Of a stretch of 33,917 nt of DNA, positions 1 to 13,100 are shown one piece after another. The notes beneath the pieces were generated by a model that had not been told where the DNA came from, ran no database searches, and was given only the letters and a program-made list of their open reading frames with translations. Source of the stretch: Ochromonas danica (Eukaryota > Sar > Chrysophyceae > Chromulinales > Chromulinaceae); assembly GCA_015146655.1 (NCBI GenBank), contig VKHL01000226.1, forward strand, positions 1 through 33,917. Direction: 5' to 3'. Both the position numbers and the translations under genes were made by a program. The stretch's first letter is position 1, and the number at the start of each line of letters is the position of its first letter.

Positions 1-135
1 AACCCTAACCCTAACCCTAACCCTAACCCTAACCCTAACCCTAACCCTAACCCTAACCCTAACCCTAACCCTAACCCCTAACCCTAACCCTAACCCTAAC
101 CCTAACCCTAACCCTAACCCTAACCCTAACCCTAA
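1..135. repeat. Telomere, CCCTAA (TTAGGG-type) array
   Basis: About 22 units of CCCTAA run from the first base to 135 with the C-rich strand reading inward, as expected for the left end of a linear chromosome. One unit is a variant with an extra C (CCCC at 75-78); the rest are exact hexamers. Unique sequence begins at 136 with no subtelomeric satellite between. The TTAGGG type is shared by many eukaryotes, including stramenopile algae, so by itself it does not identify the organism. Confidence 0.97.
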
Positions 136-245
136 ATGTTGTGTAAAAGCATAACTCTTTTTTCACAATTGTTGCCAGCGCACCCTGTCGATTCAACAAC
201 GTGGTACAATCACTTCGCTTCCTGCCTTCTTCACAACTGAAAGAG

Positions 246-845
246 ATGCAAGCTTTCTACGCCTTTTTTCTGTGTATTGTTCTCTTAACTATTTCCGATG
301 GAATTCTTGGCTTCATGCCAATGCCCAGACATGTTGCAGTTTCATCATCCTTAAGGCCATCAACAAATAATGCCATCATTACATCCTCCTCACGTGCTGC
401 ACTACAGATGAACTTCTTTTCTGATGCTTTTCGATTCTTCACCAATTTAAACAAAGAAGCCTCTGCGAGACATATCCTCATGACAGGACCTGACGCAGAA
501 CAGAAGCTGAATGTTCTCAAGGAAGAGTTGCAGAGCCCCGATATCACAGACTTGCAAGCTGCTTTCGCAGAATTGGCCTCAAAAGTATAGAATTTCTTCT
601 AGATTATTAACCATCTCATTCTAAAGGGCCCTCTTATTCGTGTTTGCTAGGTTAGTGAATGTCCCTCTGCAGCGCGAGGCGGTAATCTGGGCACTTTCAA
701 GCCAGGCATGATGGTGCAAGAGATCGACCGCGTCTGCTTCGAGAAAGACATAGGCGTGGTCCACGGCCCTATTAAGACACAATTTGGATGGCACCTACTA
801 CTAGTAACAAGACGATTTGAAGGCAAGAAAGACGATCAAAAATGA
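246..845 (+). CDS. Plastid-targeted parvulin-type peptidyl-prolyl cis-trans isomerase
   Basis: Two exons, 246-584 and 651-845, flank a 66-nt GT-AG intron (phase 0) and give 177 residues. The start is the first in-frame ATG (246); the frame extends upstream only through a GTG. Residues 1-23 form a hydrophobic signal peptide followed by GFMPMP, then a Ser/Thr/Arg-rich basic stretch to about residue 54 (RAALQM). This is the bipartite leader of red-derived complex plastids, with Phe at the presumed signal cleavage site. The mature part is a single rotamase domain: ARHILM near residue 74, a CPSAARGGNLGTF motif spanning the region after the splice site, and a C-terminal FGWHLLLV. These match the conserved His, Cys, GG-LG and FGWH landmarks of the Pin1/parvulin family, which isomerises peptidyl-proline bonds. 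Both catalytic-face motifs need the splice, which supports the intron. No WW domain is present. The role in plastid protein folding is inferred. The gene converges on the giant minus-strand gene. Confidence 0.9.
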
Positions 846-1108
846 AAGCCGTTAGCTAATGATTGATTGAGTCATGCTGATGAAAGCGCATAGTAGCAGC
901 TGCTGCAGCAATATGTATTTAAAAGTGCTAGTAATTCTTCTGAGAAAAAGAATGAAAGTCTTCACCCCATCTCTTCTTGGCTTAAATCGAAAAGGATGCG
1001 AATTGAAAAAAAATAGTCATTGAACCCTAACCCTAACCGTTCTTCTCCACCCTCCTCGTCATTATCATTATTATTTACAGAACAGTCCACTACCACTTGC
1101 TTCTTATT
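846..1108. other. Convergent 3' intergenic gap with interstitial telomere tract
   Basis: This 263-bp gap separates the stop codons of the parvulin gene and the giant gene and must hold both 3' ends. The only structure I see is a short AACCCTAACCCTAACC tract at 1023-1038, in the same orientation as the terminal telomere. I see no RNA gene or credible ORF. Confidence 0.7.
1023..1038. repeat. Interstitial telomeric repeat, about 2.7 units
   Basis: Sixteen bases, AACCCTAACCCTAACC, match the terminal array exactly in sequence and orientation. They lie about 890 bp inward, in the gap between two converging genes. Such short tracts are commonly left by telomerase acting at a healed break or by repair insertion, but two to three units could also be chance. 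Confidence 0.8.
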
Positions 1109-4100
1109 CTATTTTCGGGCTAGTTTGCTCTTACGGCCGGAGCGAAAGGTTTCTTTGGCCGCTCCAGCTTCTTCAAGAGCATCCAACTCGGTTTCTCGCA
1201 AGCCTGCACCTTTACCACGCTTCTGCTGCAATCTTGCTCTAGCTGTGCGCATCCACTTGATTGCTATGGCTTTAGATGCGGGGGTGAGCTGCTGCATGCC
1301 TTGGCGCAACCACGAAAACATTTCATCCTCCTCTCCTTCGTCATCACTAATCTCACGGAGCACTCGTTCTTTGCGTCTCCGTGCAGCTGCTGAGCCACCT
1401 TCTTCCTGAGAAACTGGATGTGGCCGATTACCACGACCTCCAGGGCGGCTGCGACGCTTTGCGGCTCGAAGCTTTTGGGCTCGGCGATACCAGTCAAGAA
1501 GGATGGCTTTCGATGACGCAGATAAGAATACAGGACCCCAATCAGGGTAAGCCTCTTGAGCATCATCGTCCAACCAACCACCAATACCCTGGCCTTGAAG
1601 GCGCTCGCGAGCTTCAGTCTCCTTGCGCTGGGTGAGACAGGCCAAACATATTGTATGGTAGCGTTGATTGGCCATCCAAAACGTCTTCCACTGCATTGCG
1701 TCGACTAAAAAGAAAGAAAGAGAATTTAAGATAGTGTTGTTAACAAAGGGGCATCCTAACATTACCTTCTTCATCTCCTGGATAGGCGCGGTCGTACATG
1801 GCTGCCATTTGATCGACATCCACTTCATATTCAATTTGCAATTGTTTTCTGGAAAGGCAACGTTCACACTGCGCACCACGTGCTCGCTTGATGAGTGGCT
1901 CCACAATATTACGGAGGCGTAGTCTACGTCTTGCACGACCTAACCAATAGCGAATGATATCCCTCGAAGGGGCGGTGAGAGCTACAGGGCCGAACTTCTT
2001 CTCCGGAGCCCCTTCCCCATCGGAGTCCGATGATATATCATCTCTTCGAGCATTGATGATTCGAGCGAGTTGGTTGAGCAGATAGGGTCTTGATCTTCGC
2101 AAGGTGCGGGGAGTTAGAAGTTGAGGCAATTGATTGATTAGCCAAGTACGATTGTAATTGAGAAACTTGTACCGGAAAGTCTCTGAGGTAATTCTTTGAT
2201 TCATTAAAAATGCTTCCGTTGAAGCTCCTTTGATCTCTTCCCAGGCGGGCACATCCAGATCATCTTCCTCCTTTGCAATAAGATGCCAAGCTGTGTTTTC
2301 ATGTTTAATGCGATAAATCTTGAGCTTTACTGCCAACCAAAAGACAATCCACCGAAGGGCGAGGTAGATCGCGAGCATGTAGCCGAGCAGAACAAAAAAC
2401 GCGGAGTCGGAGAAAGGTGAGTAAGTCCAATAAAGCCAAACTTCGTAGGAAAGGGTTATAAAAATGATGCCATTAACCTGGAAGGTCAACATAAGAAAAT
2501 ACTGAGAAGAGAAACACATTTGATCCAGTCGGCGAAGTCCTTCTTCGATACACTCGTCAAGATTGCTCTCCATTCCTTTCCATCGGGTCTCACGCTGCAA
2601 AAAGCGATATCTGGAATAGACCAAATACTCATAGATTTTCCAACCGTGAAATAGCTCGCATTGTGAATGGTTGAAAATGTCTATGATGGGTTGAAATGCC
2701 ACATAGAACAGCTGATACACCAGATAGATCATCATATCCGATTGTCGAATGCCGTAGGTCACAGGAATTTGCACTGTTTCTCGATATTGCATCAAGATAT
2801 AAACAAAGAAAGGAAAGTACACGACGACCATTGCATCCGAAGACACTTCACTCAAATACTCCAAAATGGGCTCCACAGACTCCGACTCATCCTCTGCTTC
2901 AGCTACGCCTTCCACGGCACGTTTGCGATAATCCTTTGCATTTTCTTCATCTTCCTTGCTAACTGCTTGCTTACCTCCCGTCAAATACTTGGGTAAAAAA
3001 GACTTTATATAGGAGTAGATAGCCAATGCGATCTTCTTCCCAGTCGAAAATATGTAGTTGATGTAGGTATCTTGGAAGATGCGCTGAAAGGAAGAGACTG
3101 CAAAATCCATGAAGTTCTGCGAGATGAAAGCATAGAAATCGGGTGAACCAAAACCAATGAGTTGTTTGATGAATTCATAACCACAATCAAGCGGAGCAAC
3201 AAGAATCTCGTCATTGAGTTGTCTTCGGGTAAAATAGCCGACGACTTCACCAAAGATTGTGAGCAAAACCATTACCTGGTAAAAAGTATCACCATACTCT
3301 GTCCAATAAGAAAGTTCAATAATCAGAGTGAGGAAAGTGCCCAACACAAAGGAAGTAAACATAAAGTTAGCCTTCTTCCATAGAACTGGGTCCCAAAGCT
3401 CATGTTTCTTTGCGAGCTCGGTACGCTTTTTCGCCACTTCACGCTCTCGTCGCGACTCTTCTCGAGGAAAATACATTTTGGAGGCTATCATGAAGCAACA
3501 AAAGCCCACAATAAAGAAAACTGCACCCATTCGACCATATCTGGCATTTTGCTGAGCACTTGAACTCACATCAGAACCTAACTGGCCATATTGCAGTGGA
3601 TAATTGCTGTCCAAGTATAAAGTTCCCACAGGTTCGGACGATGGCGAATTTGGGTTGGTGAAGAAGTATCCGTTGATAAAATAGTTGCCCATAGAGGTAA
3701 GTATCCAAATTCCAGTAACAGCCATCGTGACGCCCGCTAACGGCGGTGGCACAGTGAGAGCCAACATGCTGATGAACTTTAGCTGTGGAGGATTCTGAAG
3801 CAAAGTAGTCGCTCGGGTGACTGCCCAACCAAGGAAAGCAAAGAATATCACCAAGAATCCCACGAAACAGAATAGCACAATGAAGATGGAGAGGGGAAAG
3901 GCGAAGTTTAGAATGAGATCGAGGAAACTGAGCGCATAGAACGAAATATTCAGCTCATAGTCTGTGCGAGTCTGATTGAAATCATATTGGTCGCCAGCCA
4001 ACGTTGCTTTGATAATACGCTTGTTATAGAAGTCTTCCTGGTAGTAAGTTATAGTCAAAGTATAACTACGGGCGAAGCACTGCAAAACACATCCAGAAAG

Positions 4101-7100
4101 AGCGTCTCCAATAGAATGATCGATATTCACTGAAATGAAGTTGTCTCCACTTACTGCAGCTAAAGATGCTACGATTGCACCGCCACCTTGGTCATCTTGA
4201 GACACTGTAGTAGCGGCTCTACCAGTATAGTCAAAGTAGTTCATGGGAACACGAATAAATTGAAACAAAGAAGAGTCTGTTGCTAGTTCGAACCATCGAG
4301 GAGTATTGTCTTGTCCTGTAAGATCTTCTTCGTAATTGCACTGAATGGTTTGCGTACACCAATCCGCGATGGGGTCCTCGAAGAAATCAAAAGGACCCAC
4401 AAAACGGATATCGTCTTGATCGGGCAAAGCCGGGTACTTGTAGCGAAACCAGTCGTCTGCATAGGTGTCCGGAAGCTCGCAATCTTCGCTTTCCAATAAC
4501 ATCCAGATAGGGATGTAAGAATCATAGCCGTAGCAGTTTGAGAAATAAGGGAGATATCCGATCAAAAGAGTAGTGAAATCGAATTGATAACCATTGAGAG
4601 AATCATATGTAGTGTCTTGAAAGGTCTCGAAATAAGCATCCAATAGCTCCTTGCTTTCAGCTGCCGTGGTGGCGGGCATGAGCCAGAAATTGACTCCTTT
4701 GTCAACATCGTCAAGATTATCCAAGATCAAGGGAACGTCATTATTGTCCGCAGAGACGTTATTCATTATCAAGACGCGACCCCGCTGATAATCAGAATAT
4801 AGAGGCGGTAAATTTAAAGGCTGCGAGACAGAATCTGAATCGGTCTGATACACAACCGCACAGAAGAAATATCGCAGTGTCACTCGCTGTTCTTGGAAAG
4901 AAACATAAGGAGATAAAGTGCGCGTTTTGGTACTGCCAAATGATCTGCCTTCAAACGATTTTGCTCGTGAAGGTCCAACAACTCGCACTACAGTTGTATT
5001 CTCAAAAAGCGGTGCATATGCTGTGAACAGACCATAAAGAAGATGAACTTCAACCTTGAAAAGCACATCGTCCAAGGCATAAATTGTGATATTGTTTACT
5101 ACATTCTTGGGTACGGTTGTCTGTTGGAACCAATATGAGAAATCAACGGGCAAGCGACACGGTAAATATTCCTCGGGTGATAAGCGCACACGAGCAGATG
5201 AGCACAGCTCACTTTTGCAACGTGACGGTTGAACGAAGATGGCAATGGAATAATGCTGTCCATAGACCAAATCGGAGGGTAGGTGCGACAAATCGATTTG
5301 GACATGAGCCACTTCTTGCAGCTCCAGCAAATACCAACCTTTCTCTCTCTGTCGAACAGCTTCCTCAGAATAGCGTGGTAAGAGGCAATATGATCTTTCC
5401 ATGTCCATAATTTCCGAATTATTATAAAAATATTGTTGATGAACGTAAGTATAAACAGCAAAGGTGGCATTGCGGGAGTAGTTCTTAAAGTTGTCATAGA
5501 TAGTTCCTCCATCACCATAACGCACAGTGGAGAGAATGAAGGTGCCCTGTAATTCATCGCCCCCGCTATAGTGCTCGCCATCATTTGTCACTTCCACCAA
5601 CATTTCAGCAGACATGCAGGGATTGAACATATATCCGGGCTCTGGAGTGTTGGTACAAGTACCGTCAGTCGAATCCTGCGTGGAGCAAGTAAATGTTAGA
5701 GTGATGTAAAACTCCAATCCACTAGATGGTTTGTTAGCACAACTAGTGGAATCAGAGCATTCCCTAACAAAGGAGTAATTTCCTGCTGTTGAATTAACTT
5801 CATTTCCAAAAGCGTCTAGGAACATGCATGTATAGCCATTTTCAGCGATCGTCGGTGATACAACTGCATCAAAGATGTAAGGAGGAGTAATGCATTCAAT
5901 TCGGGTTGAGCTAATGAACTTTGCTGGTGTAATAAATGTTGCATTTGACACAACACCGGCTTTTGGGAGGTCATCGCCAGTAGCTGATTTAATTTGATTT
6001 TTGCATCTTCGCAAATTAGCACCTTTATTGGCACTGATGCAAGCCCGAAATTTGCAGAAGTTGAGATCGTTATCAAGGAAATTGCGTCCAATAATCGTGA
6101 TCACATCTCCTCCAGTGCCTGATCCGTACAGAGGACAAGCTCTGAAGGCCTCTACAGTGTCATTAACCCACGTAGGAGAAGAATAAGACTCATTAAGCGG
6201 GTGTATCTTCGCAACAGTTCTTATTTCTCCTGTCGGATTAGTAGCTGACGTCGAAGAATTGAAGGAAATATTCGTACCACTATCATCCAGAAGCGTATAT
6301 GTAAACGTGGGATAATAAGTGATGTCTTCCATAGGATTAGTAGAGTCTATATCACTCTTATCGCAAACATTCACTTCCGATATTCGGCAGCCTTGCAAAG
6401 TATCCAATCCACTCAAGGAAGTCGTGTATTGTGGGCATTTTACATCAACAGCTGTTGACGATGGAGTTGCTTGAGGACAATAATATCCCACTGCACATTT
6501 TCCTCCATATTGAAGATATGTGGGTGTTCCTCGTTGACAATAATATCCTTTAACACATTGAGAGTCAAATTGTTCATCGGGAGTAGACTCTGTCGCGGTA
6601 TGGAACCCTGCAGGAGTAAGATGTGTGAACTGGTTTGAACGATCAGTCCCATAGCCACAAATATAGCCAGCTGGGCAAGCAGAACTGCTAGCAAGAGTTA
6701 TCATTTGCTTTGTTCCACAAATACGACCTTTAGGACAAGGCAAGCAAAGGGTAATATCTGGAGCGCCCACGAAATTGGAATAAGTCCCTGTTGGACAATT
6801 CGTACAAGTGACAGAGTCAATCAAAGAGCGATAGGTCCCCGCACTGCATATTGTTGGAACGTAAGTACCATAGCTTGTACAGGTGTGGCCAGCAGGGCAA
6901 GTCAAGCAATCAACCTGGGCTTTGAGTGGAGCGTAAGTGCCTGGGTAACAAAGAGTTGGAGCCACTGATCCCAACCCAGAGGCATAGTTGCCCACGGGTG
7001 TTTCAATGGGCCATGAACTGTTAGGAGGACAATAGTGGCCTTCAAAGCACAAGCCAGACCCAGAGGATAAATATGCACCAGCCTGGCAATAAGTTCCTTC

Positions 7101-10100
7101 AGAACAAAGTTGAGGGTGGCTGGCACCATATGGTTGCGACGGGATCCATTCAACATTTATGGTATTAGAAACTCCTCCCAGACAAAATTGACCCTCCTTG
7201 CAAACTTTTGGCTTCTTTGATGTTGGATCAGAAGGATCCAAAGTGAGCGTTCCTTCTTCGCAATAGTAACCTTGAGGGCATAAAGCCACAGGGAATGATA
7301 GACCCAAAGACATACACACAAATCCAGCAGGGCACAGCTCGGGCAAAAACAATCCCCAACCAGGGCAGATATGTCCGGTGGGGCAAACAGTGCAGTTGGC
7401 TTTTCCTTCAAAGGGGTTATACGTACCGGGATAACATTCGATTGGATTAGTATTTCCCACACCAGGACAATGATGGCCTGCGGGGCAAATTATTGCGTCC
7501 ATCTGAGTGGGACAGAAATATCCGTTCGGACAAGGACCAGAGCCCTCCGGTGAGACTGAGCCGCGAGGGCAAAAGAAGCCATCAAAGCAGCGTTGAGGCG
7601 AACTAAAATTCTTTGGCATAGGGATTTGAGTAACAGCTCCTGCCCTACAATAATGCCCGATCGGACAAGGAAAGGGCGCTTCAGCCAAGACATTTGTAGT
7701 TCCGCCTTCACAAACCATGCCATCGCAAGACGCTTCGGGAGGAGCTTGAGGACGAGACTGGCCCACTGCTGGAGCAGGCCAGGCAGTATAGCTATAATTA
7801 AATTGAGAAGAATTGAAATAAACCACACCAGTTACATAATCTTCTACCCATCCTTGCGAAGACTCAAACTCGTCCACAGAAGAAGCCTTGGTTCCATTCA
7901 GGCAATAGCGACCAGCGGGACAGAGCTTCGTAGAAGCTCGCAAGCCCATGACATCACAAATAAGGCCCGCAGGGCAAATTATTGGACGAGGCATTCCCAT
8001 GTCTGGACAAATATATCCAATAGGGCAAATGACGCACAACTCTTGGCCTTGCATGGGTTGGAAATATCCAGGTTCACAAAGTGTAAAATTGCGAGAATTT
8101 TCAGGGCAATATGTGCCGTTGGGACAAAGTTGGCGAGTCATTCCGGGACAGAAAAATCCTTTGTCACAAGGCTGGCTGTATGCAAATGAGATATTGCTTT
8201 GAGAATAGTCGAAGCCATTTACAGTCACTTCAACGGGGACATTGTCGAGATCAGCCAACAACGGCCTCCCAAGAGGAGACGGGGAAAGACAAAGTATGGC
8301 ATCCTTACTCAAGAAAATGCCTCGAGATTTCATATCGCCAAACATGCAGCCCAACGATGTAGTGTTCAAGAAGTTGCTCCCAAATACGATAACCGGAAAC
8401 TCACCAGCCGTGTAGCCAAACTCTGGAGTAATCTTGTCCACAGAAATGTCTGCCACATAAAGAAAGTCTAGACTTTGATTGAGAGGATGCAAAGGGATAC
8501 CATCTCCCAATAGAGATATTTTTACAAGCCCAGGTCTATGCGCAGGTGTGCGGCATTGTGCTAGCTGATCTGAACGAACAAAGGCAGGCACCATTAGGCC
8601 ATCGATGAGACAGAAAATATCGATAGAAGAAGAGAAATTGCTTCCATTTATGGACAAAATAGTACCCCCTCGAAACGCAGGACCATTTAGAGGCCAAAGC
8701 GAAAGAAGCCTGACAGGAGATACCACTGTGAATGTCATACCAGAAGAAACGGTGTGCTGCTCCGATGTTATGAGGTAAACGTTGTAATCTCCTTCACTAA
8801 CATCTGGTACAGTACAAATAAGTTTGCTATCTGACTGAATGAGACATGGGGGGTCAGCTCCAAATATAGCTGATAGAGAACTGTATTTCGAAAACCCTTT
8901 GCCAACAACAACAACTTCTGTCCCAGGAACACCTTGCCTAGGTTGAACATCATACAGTTGAGGAGGCTCAATGTATTCAAAGAGACCTGCCTCAGGCAAC
9001 ATCTCTCCAAAGCTATTGGAAAGTTGTACATTCACTAGGCCAGCAAACTTGCTGGGAGGTGCAGTACACTGCACGCTGTTCTCTTTAATAGAAAAGGCTA
9101 GCACCCACTCTTCACCAATTATACAATACAGCTGTCCTTCTATTTTGTCCAAACTCTGTCCTGATACAGTAAGCAATGTATTGCCATTACGAGGACCAAA
9201 TTGTGGTGATACCGCGCTCTTGCCAGTTGAAAGAGCAGGGTCTCCAACAAATTGAATAGTCCATGGCGATGATCTTTGTGCATCACTATTAACTATGAAT
9301 AAAGTATCCGTACCAGGAATATGCACAGGCATCACACATATAAGTTCAGTCGACGAAACATACTCAGTCAGGACCACATGTTCGCCACTTAGCATGCACA
9401 GAGAATCTGGTGCAAAATTGCGCCCCGTAACAATAGTGCTTGTTGGCAGAGAAACAGGGAAACTCACTATGCTGACCCAAAATACCAAAGGCGGGGGAGA
9501 AAGGGAAGAATCTCCATCAGAACCTACCATTGTTGTTACATATGGCACGGGCAGAGTGAACGAAAAATATAATCCTGTCGACATAAAATCTCGACCGTTA
9601 ACAGAAAGCTGCAGCTCCATAGAGCCAGGTCGAGAGGAAGGGCTGGTCAAGCAATGGATTCCCATTGCCCCATTATAATGCCCCTGGACTATTGAACCGC
9701 CCAAGGAACAGTAGATTTGGTCCATTAGCAAGTGTTGCTTGGTTGACACATTGTATGAAGTGCCACCAACAATTGGTCCTTGTTGGGGCTCTATCGATGC
9801 AACCTGCACAGGTGGTACAGAATAAAACAATATACCGGAGTACTCACAAAAGCCATCTTGTCGTGCCAATCCAATCTCCAATGTAGTCAAGCGATATAAA
9901 TTTTCGCTAGGAAGTACGGGGCTGTAACACTGCCATTGATTGGTAGACAATAGGGCAGCAGGTGTTCGATGTTCAGCAAAACAACACCATGAGTATTCGT
10001 TGGATGTTGAAGCTTGAGCTGACGTCAAGGTAACAATCACTGATTGGCTACTAAAACTTGTTGTTGGGAAAACAGACGAGATATCAAAATGAGGGCGAAC

Positions 10101-13100
10101 GTCAAGGCTATGGCGGAAGACTGGCACCCCATATACCAGAACGACAAGCGAGTGCTGGCCCGATTCTAAGCTCTCAATATCACAGAATAGTGTATCACCT
10201 TCAAACATTGACATGACTCGTCGATCGTCAACCAAACAGATTGGATCCATCTCCACGGTAAGGATCCGATCAAATAGAACAGTTACAACTGCATCTTGAA
10301 GAGGGGTTAGCGTGACAGGTTCAACGTGAAGAGCATAAAGAGGATGGGCAATCGTAAGGAATTGTTCAACAGAAATATCGGAACCCATGGTCGAAATCGC
10401 AAAAGACACGACATCAACATCAAATGCAGGAGCTTCACATTGAAACTTAGAATCACCCATAACTACTGCTGGAACATATTTCTCATTAAATCTGCATTCG
10501 TAGAATAAGTAATGTGGATGGGCTTCAGTTAGAACAGTTAATATTGTTCCGCCTTGGGAAGAAATGACGCTGGAAGAAACATTTAAAAGCGACAACAAAG
10601 AGATATATTCAAAGCGAGCTGTTGAGGTGCTGATAACTGTTCCTTGCCTCTCAATATTCACTTCCACAACTCCTGCTTCATGGGCAGGAGAAATACATTG
10701 CAGCATGGTGGAATTCAAGATTACGGCTGAACTCGGTTTTCGACCGAACAGACACATAATTGAAGCATCATCGACAAATCCATCACCATATAAGGTGGTT
10801 AAAACACCTCCAATCGATGGTCCGTAAGAGGGGTTAATAACAACGAGAGTCGCTGGAGAAAGAACAGATATGGTTTTCATGACTATAGGCCGTAAGCAAA
10901 GTGCTTCAGAACAGATACTCAACTTTGCTACAGATATGTTGGCTTCCACTACAATGGATACCTGCAATGCGCATGATGAGTGACGTAAAACTACGCAATT
11001 ACCTTTATCCAACATGCAATGCAATGTGGATTCCACACTGCATGTCGAAAATTGCACGTTTACGATTGTATGCTTTGCTCTGACCACTGACTCCACATCG
11101 AAAGAAAATAATGATCCCATGTCTGAGACATTCATAACACCAACTTCAATTGCCGTTTGCATGCTTCTATCTTGAATGAGATAAACATTATGTTTTCCTG
11201 GTTGATTGATTTGAACATACGCGAAAGCGGCGGTTCCATTCACCATCACGAGGGGGAAAATATCATTATTAATCAGCAATTCCATGTTAGGAAATATGGG
11301 GATATAGTAGTCAACAACCACTATAACCTTTTGAGGTATCCCAAGCACCACAGTAGGATGACTAAATCTTGCTACACAAGGCACTTCAACTACTATCAAT
11401 GGTACAGGTCCAAATATAGTATTTCCATACTCCAAAATTTCTAACTCGTTAACTGCAGTTAGAGACAATGGCGGCGACTCGCAGAGCAAAATGTTCTTTT
11501 CCAATATCTGCGCCCTGACACTTGCAACTACAGTCTTTCGAGTAGCATTGCGGTCTTCAAGCGAAGCAAAAAGGCACATTATTGGTCTTCCTCGGTACAA
11601 TCGATCCATGCCAAACTTGATCGTACTATTACCAGAGGAACGGGCATAAAGAGGATCAATCCATTCTAATTGACTTGGTTCGACTACAGGCACAGTGATT
11701 GCTGAAGAAACGTAGTCCTTATCATTCACAGTGATATCTACCAATAGATATTCTCCCGCCCTATCGATTAAAATGTCTTCGCAAATAAGCTCATTTGGTT
11801 TGCTGGTAAAACATGTGGAGGAACGTACAAAGCTGCCATCGTTCTCATAACGGAATCGAACAGCAGTTGAGGAGGGTATTTCCGAGTTAGAATAAAACAC
11901 TACTGAGCTGCTTATATTTCGTAATACCTTCGTATCAGGAGAAAGAGAAAGTGCAGGAGGAGGGAGAAAAGTGAAAGAGAATGATCCAAAGCTGTCTCCT
12001 GCATCGTTCGTAACATCGACGAGAATCGCCGCGTTTTCGTGGCTTGGAGTAAGACAACTTATAGATTCAGGGTGCAGTCTGATGCCAAGTACTTTATATC
12101 CACTGAAAACACAGTATAATCGGACAGCTAAAGGGTATCGGAAAATGATCTGAATTTGAGTACCCCCACGGGTAAATCCTTTGTTTGGCGTGGTCTCAAC
12201 TATCTCTATTCTATTCGTTAAAGGAAGTTGGATCACTGTCTTCGACAAATCATAGCCGTTATTTGTTGCTTGCACAGTTATACTATCTTTCCCAAAAGTT
12301 GCTGTGGCTGGTATATCACAGGTAATAGTATCCCCAGATAACCACCTCGCAGCGACAATGGTTGTCCCATCAAGCACACATGATAAACCAGCCAGATCTG
12401 CGAAATACGCTCCATATACAATAATTTTCGTATTTTCACCTCTAGGGCAGAAGGCAGGCGATATGCTGAGCACTTCGGCAGGAGCTTGAAAGGTAAATTC
12501 ACCGACAAAAAAGGCGGGAGAATTCGCGGCATTGTCGTCGTTTCTCACAAACACATCAACCCTGCCCGGGACAACTTGAGGATTTGTGATGCAAATAATC
12601 TTGCCTTGAGAAGAATCAAATGCTTGTGGACGAATAATATCAGACCCAAAAATACAAAGAGGATTGTCCAAAGAAAATAGATCCCTTGGAAATGAGATCA
12701 GCACTGATGTATTTCCCAGCAGACTTCCGAATTGTGGACGCAAGCCCGCTTTTTCTTCTTCCTGCAGTATCAACAAATGCACCTGGTTGGTCCATATTTC
12801 CGACGATGTTCCAACGCCAATCCTGACTTGTGAAGCTTGGACTGGGGGCAAGAGACAAGACAGGTGACTGCTGTTAATAGACGAGGCGGCAATAACAATT
12901 TCGCTACCACTAATATGGCAATACAATGCTCCACAATAAGGAAGTCCCGAGACACGTAGATTAATCAACGAATCACCAATCCCATTAATCACAGCAGGAT
13001 GGACATCATCTATTGCCATTTGCTCATGGTAAAAGTACCATCCACAGCACCAGGAGAAGGGTTCGCTTAAACTGACGAGGCTCATAGAGACATTTCCCAC

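Noticed and set aside
1-135. A CRISPR-like or satellite array
   Set aside because: The units are 6 bases with no spacers and lie exactly at the chromosome end; this is telomere.
201-245. Parvulin start at the upstream GTG (201)
   Set aside because: The first ATG at 246 directly begins a clear signal peptide; the extra 15 residues would bury it.
1023-1038. Evidence of a chromosome fusion
   Set aside because: A fusion should give head-to-head telomere arrays; this is a short tract in the same orientation as the terminal one.
1109-1936. A separate 275-residue minus-strand gene
   Set aside because: Its first part overlaps the giant gene in another frame. From 1704 on it continues the giant protein after a 61-nt GT-AG intron in matching phase, so it is the last exon.
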